Origin: a bacterium
Lineage (GTDB): Bacteria > Patescibacteriota > Minisyncoccia > UBA6257 > Brennerbacteraceae
Assembly: GCA_027310425.1 (NCBI GenBank)
Contig: DAIDAW010000024.1
Coordinates: forward strand, 1 to 8,024
DNA length: 8,024 nt
Direction: 5' to 3'
This document shows, one piece after another, positions 6,366 to 8,024 of the stretch; the stretch's first letter is position 1; each line of letters starts with the position of its first letter. Under the pieces are notes generated by a model. It had not been told where the DNA came from. It worked only from the letters and a program-made list of their open reading frames with translations, and did no database searches. The position numbers and the translations under genes were made by a program.

Positions 6366-7332
6366 GGTATAACCGATTTGATTTGATGATGTTGAGTATG
6401 GATTTGACGTTTTCGAGTGTTTCTGGTTTCAGGATCGAGAGGGGATAGGAATTTTTATTCAATGTCTTCAGGAGAGCAAGTTTTGTGAGCATTTCGTCTT
6501 GAGAAACAGCATCGCATTTGCTTAAAAATACATATTCGGGTTTTCCCAGAAGCGTTTTGTCATACGTTCCGAGTTCTGCACGTACGGCAGCATAATCAGC
6601 AACCGGATTTTGGGAATCCGCGCTTACCAAATGGAATAATATTTTTGTCCGTTCAACGTGGCGCAAAAACTTTATTCCCAGGCCTTTGCCGTGAGATGCT
6701 CCTTCAATAAGTCCGGGAATGTCAGCGATAACAAGTTCATAATAGGTACCCAAATGCGGTTCCAGCGTCGTAAAAGGATAATCTGCCACCTTTGATTTTG
6801 CATTCGTGAGTTCATTGAGCAGGTTTGATTTTCCGACATTCGGAAGCCCGATAAGTCCGACATCGGCAATGAGTTTGAGTTCGAATCTGATATCGAACAT
6901 TTGTCCGGGAAACCCGTGCTCGAATTGTTTTGGCGAGGTGTTGGTTGCCGATTTGAAATGAGTGTTGCCTCTGCCGCCGCGCCCGCCCTTTGCCAGTATG
7001 ATTTTTTCTCCGATATGGGAAATATCCGATTCCGAATTGTTCGAAAGATTATGAATGACGGTACCGACCGGAATGCGCAGCACGATATCGGGCGCGTCCG
7101 TGCCGTTTCGGAATTGGCCTTGTCCGTTTTTGCCGTTGTCGGCCTGTATTGATTTTTTGAAACGAAATTGGCGCAGGGCATTTATGTCTGCAACGCTTTC
7201 AAGGTACACGGATCCGCCGCTTCCTCCGGTTCCGCCTGTAGGCCCCAATTCCATAAGATTTTTATTGAATGTTGCTGTACCGTCGCCGCCGTTGCCGGCG
7301 CTGATACGGACGGTTACATCATCGATGATCAT
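6358..7332 (-). CDS. obgE: Obg-family GTPase
   Basis: The product is a ribosome-associated GTPase needed for late 50S assembly and stress control. In 324 residues it has the glycine-rich Obg fold (about 1-155, with GNGGDG, GPTGGTGGSGG, DNGKNGQGQFRNG and AKGGRGGRGN) and then the G domain. Walker A is GLPNVGKS at 162-169, switch I has YPFTTLEP (185-192), G3 is DIPG at 204-207, G4 is SKCD at 271-274 (usually NKxD), and G5 is at about SIL 299-301. The C-terminal OCT domain of longer Obg proteins is absent. The SKxD G4 and this short form match my recollection of Patescibacteria Obg. The usual partners rplU and rpmA are not adjacent. A minus-strand extended -10 box lies directly before ATG, so the mRNA could be leaderless. 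Sampled 60-base blocks inside the gene have 35-48% GC, against 53-60% in sampled blocks of the protease and peptidase genes. Confidence 0.95.
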   Translation of the reverse strand: MIIDDVTVRISAGNGGDGTATFNKNLMELGPTGGTGGSGGSVYLESVADINALRQFRFKKSIQADNGKNGQGQFRNGTDAPDIVLRIPVGTVIHNLSNNSESDISHIGEKIILAKGGRGGRGNTHFKSATNTSPKQFEHGFPGQMFDIRFELKLIADVGLIGLPNVGKSNLLNELTNAKSKVADYPFTTLEPHLGTYYELVIADIPGLIEGASHGKGLGIKFLRHVERTKILFHLVSADSQNPVADYAAVRAELGTYDKTLLGKPEYVFLSKCDAVSQDEMLTKLALLKTLNKNSYPLSILKPETLENVKSILNIIKSNRLYHQ

Positions 7333-7338
7333 ATTCCA

Positions 7339-7347
7339 ACTATATCA
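7339..7347 (-). promoter_or_regulatory. Extended -10 promoter element directly before obg
   Basis: Read on the minus strand this is TGA followed by TATAGT, an extended -10 with a 5/6 hexamer. Its end lies 6 bases before the obg ATG, so initiation at the usual distance would fall at or next to the A of the start codon. No -35 match is seen; the upstream bases are the 3' arm of the csp terminator hairpin. Confidence 0.4.
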
Positions 7348-7364
7348 GATATTCGGATATTGGG

Positions 7365-7408
7365 CACAACGAAAACCGTCCCGCATTTGCAGGACGGTTT
7401 TCGTTGTG
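7365..7408 (-). terminator. Hairpin between csp and obg
   Basis: A perfect 17-bp stem (7365-7381 with 7392-7408) closes on a 10-base loop. It begins 13 bases after the csp stop. The 3' arm on the minus strand contains GGTTTTCG, so U residues are inside the stem and no free U-tract follows. It probably ends the csp transcript, which would leave obg dependent on its own promoter. Confidence 0.75.
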
Positions 7409-7421
7409 AATGACAAAGTAT

Positions 7422-7625
7422 TTATGCCTTCTTCACATTCTTTGCGCTCAACCCTTTTTCGGTTTGCTCGGTTTCGAATGACACTGCATCGCCTTCGTGA
7501 AGGTCGGCGAATGTCATTCCAACAAGCGCGCTGGAATGGAAGAACAAGTCCTTGCCCGTCGTAAGCTCCGGGGAGGAAATGAATCCAAACCCTTTATCGG
7601 TAAGCTTTTTGATAGTCCCGTTCAT
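7422..7625 (-). CDS. Cold-shock-domain protein
   Basis: The 67-residue product is a single cold-shock domain that binds single-stranded RNA or DNA and acts as an RNA chaperone. RNP1 is seen as KGFGFI (11-16) and RNP2 as LFFHSS (27-32). The typical ending, EGDAVSFETEQTEKGLSAKNVKKA, matches the CspA pattern 'G..V.FE...KG..A.NV'. The Trp that precedes KGFGFI in many CspA proteins is replaced by Asp10. Length equals the usual 65-70. The start is ATG 7623-7625, with no SD. A good extended -10 promoter lies upstream and leaves a leader of about 85 bases, the sort of long leader known for cold-shock genes. Transcription likely ends at the 7365-7408 hairpin. Whether it is cold-induced cannot be told. 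Confidence 0.95.
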   Translation of the reverse strand: MNGTIKKLTDKGFGFISSPELTTGKDLFFHSSALVGMTFADLHEGDAVSFETEQTEKGLSAKNVKKA

Positions 7626-7710
7626 CGTAGAGTGAAGTTAGTGAGTAAGTACAAAAGAGGTGAAATGTAAGTAGAGAAATCGACGTTTTTGAACTAACAG
7701 CCTTTTTTGT
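7626..7710 (-). promoter_or_regulatory. Long G-poor 5' leader of the cold-shock gene
   Basis: About 85 bases lie between the predicted transcription start and the ATG. In the 54 bases at 7627-7680 the minus strand has only one G, so no SD is possible there and little stable structure is expected. The heptamer TACTTAC occurs twice (reverse complements of 7645-7651 and 7667-7673), 22 bases apart. A regulatory role is inferred by analogy with cspA leaders. Confidence 0.45.
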
Positions 7711-7716
7711 ATCTTT

Positions 7717-7745
7717 AGTATAGCACATTTTCAAAAATTTGTCAT
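7717..7745 (-). promoter_or_regulatory. Promoter of the cold-shock gene
   Basis: On the minus strand there is ATGACA (-35, 5/6; complement of 7740-7745), a 17-base spacer, and TATACT (-10, 5/6; complement of 7717-7722) preceded by an extended TGC (7723-7725). This is the best promoter in the window. It begins 6 bases after the upstream hairpin at 7752-7776. Confidence 0.7.
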
Positions 7746-7751
7746 ATAAGG

Positions 7752-7776
7752 CAACGCCGCTCAATGAGCGGCGTTG
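7752..7776 (-). terminator. Hairpin after the 21-residue mini-ORF
   Basis: A perfect 11-bp GC-rich stem (7752-7762 with 7766-7776) has a 3-base loop. It starts 6 bases after the TAA of the mini-ORF and lies just ahead of the csp promoter. There is no immediate U-tract on the minus strand, although a T-rich stretch follows about 12 bases later. Confidence 0.65.
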
Positions 7777-7782
7777 GTTGTG

Positions 7783-7848
7783 TTACCCGGGAATCAAAGT
7801 CAATGCCCAAAGTATGAGCGCAATGATCCCTGTGATAATGTTCTGCAT
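7783..7848 (-). CDS. 21-residue hydrophobic membrane mini-protein
   Basis: The 22-codon ORF runs from ATG 7846-7848 to TAA 7783-7785. It encodes one hydrophobic segment (from MQNIITGIIALIL to LTLIPG) with no charged side chain, long enough for a single membrane helix. Support comes from a perfect AAGGAGG ribosome binding site (complement of 7854-7860), five bases before the ATG. This is the only strong SD in the window. A hairpin follows directly after the stop. I recognise no family. Possibilities include a small regulatory membrane peptide, a type I-like toxin or a leader-type peptide; none has direct evidence, and no antisense RNA promoter was identified. Confidence 0.55.
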   Translation of the reverse strand: MQNIITGIIALILWALTLIPG

Positions 7849-7853
7849 TTGTG

Positions 7854-7860
7854 CCTCCTT
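7854..7860 (-). promoter_or_regulatory. Strong Shine-Dalgarno site of the mini-ORF
   Basis: The minus strand reads AAGGAGG, fully complementary to the anti-SD end of 16S rRNA, with a 5-base spacer to ATG 7848. It decides the start of the 21-residue ORF. None of the neighbouring larger genes has a comparable site. Confidence 0.7.
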
Positions 7861-7884
7861 TTTCTATATAAATTGTCTATAACA

Positions 7885-7912
7885 CAAAACCACCCTAGCG
7901 AGGGTGGTTTTG
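7885..7912 (-). terminator. Hairpin overlapping the 3' end of the edge gene
   Basis: A perfect 12-bp stem (7885-7896 with 7901-7912) closes on a 4-base loop. On the minus strand the 3' arm is AGGGTGGTTTTG, with U residues paired to the A-rich 5' arm. The stop codon of the edge ORF (7895-7897) lies inside the hairpin. The mini-ORF leader follows. Confidence 0.7.
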
Positions 7913-8024
7913 ATTCGGCATCCGCTTGAGCAGGAATCCAAGATATAGGATTCCTGCAATCATTATTACCTCGGCAATTCTGCCGAGGTACTCGACCGGC
8001 AATGCAATCCATGCAATGCTGGCG
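7895..8024 (-). CDS. Small membrane protein, truncated by the window edge
   Basis: A minus-strand frame is open from 8023 to TAG 7895-7897 and gives 42 residues: ASIAWIALPVEYLGRIAEV, then a membrane helix VIMIAGILYLGFLLKR, and a polar end MPNQNHPR. The positive residues after the helix are typical of a membrane protein end. The 5' end is outside the window. An internal ATG at 7961-7963, with GAGG five bases upstream, could instead start a separate 22-residue peptide (MIAGILYLGFLLKR...). The region folds into several perfect hairpins, which is unusual for coding sequence. I recognise no family. A longer overlapping frame on the same strand, ending near 7800, has an unlikely composition and runs through two other ORFs. 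Confidence 0.42.
   Translation of the reverse strand, partial: ASIAWIALPVEYLGRIAEVIMIAGILYLGFLLKRMPNQNHPR
7930..7957 (-). repeat. Perfect inverted repeat inside the edge ORF
   Basis: A 10-bp perfect stem (7930-7939 with 7948-7957) closes on an 8-base loop. It lies within codons for the hydrophobic helix of the edge ORF, 17 bases from the terminator hairpin and 9 bases from the next inverted repeat. Confidence 0.6.
7967..7990 (-). repeat. Perfect inverted repeat covering a possible ribosome binding site
   Basis: A 10-bp perfect stem (7967-7976 with 7981-7990) closes on a 4-base loop. On the minus strand its 3' arm contains GAGGTA, and ATG 7963 follows three bases after the stem. If that ATG is used, the SD would be paired within the hairpin. 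Confidence 0.6.

Noticed and set aside
7592..7732. Minus-strand ORF beginning MCYTKD in the csp leader
   Set aside because: Its start codon lies upstream of the predicted -10 box, so it would not be transcribed from the csp promoter, and its sequence shows no protein-like features.
7800..8012. 70-codon minus-strand frame
   Set aside because: It runs through the hairpins, the strong SD and the 21-residue ORF, is rich in Cys/Arg/Pro, and has no ribosome site. The overlapping frame with a membrane helix is more convincing.
1..8024. Search for a defence system, CRISPR array, integrase, insertion sequence or tRNA
   Set aside because: No spaced direct repeats, transposase or integrase motifs, or cloverleaf-like segments were seen on either strand by eye.

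Overview
The window looks like chromosomal sequence from a candidate-phyla-radiation (Patescibacteria, Parcubacteria-like) bacterium. The clues are indirect. Genes are short and tightly packed, and housekeeping genes sit outside their usual operons. The Obg protein is short, has an SKxD G4 motif and lacks the C-terminal extension. Almost no gene has a Shine-Dalgarno (SD) sequence. Two small hypothetical proteins are of a style I associate with that group. No rRNA, tRNA, CRISPR array, insertion sequence or phage gene is visible. The assignment is inference from gene content; no search was run.

Layout. Positions 1-903 hold the 3' part of a tRNA-guanine transglycosylase gene whose start lies outside the window. 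It is followed by an S41 carboxy-terminal processing protease (931-2211) and ribosomal protein L9 (2256-2705). L9 converges on ribosomal protein L27 (minus strand, 2766-3038), with a strong hairpin between them. A compact divergent promoter region separates L27 from two small membrane-anchored unknowns (3100-3300 and 3313-3915). Next comes a three-gene plus-strand run: two bPH2 (YdbS/DUF304-type) membrane proteins and an M23 LytM-type peptidase with a signal peptide (3979-6058), ending at a hairpin. This run looks like an envelope module.

From about 6100 to the right edge everything reads on the minus strand. In transcription order there is a partial small membrane protein at the edge, a 21-residue hydrophobic mini-ORF with the only strong SD in the window, a cold-shock-domain protein behind a good promoter and an 85-base G-poor leader, Obg GTPase, and a small multi-helix membrane ORF. 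That last ORF overlaps the obg stop, has no normal start codon and appears frameshifted at a run of seven A.

The annotated genes are mostly ordinary. The less ordinary parts are the altered substrate-pocket motif of the transglycosylase, the set of tiny hydrophobic ORFs on the minus strand at 6100-8024, the dense hairpins at 7885-8022 (one covering a possible ribosome binding site), and the near-absence of SD sequences.
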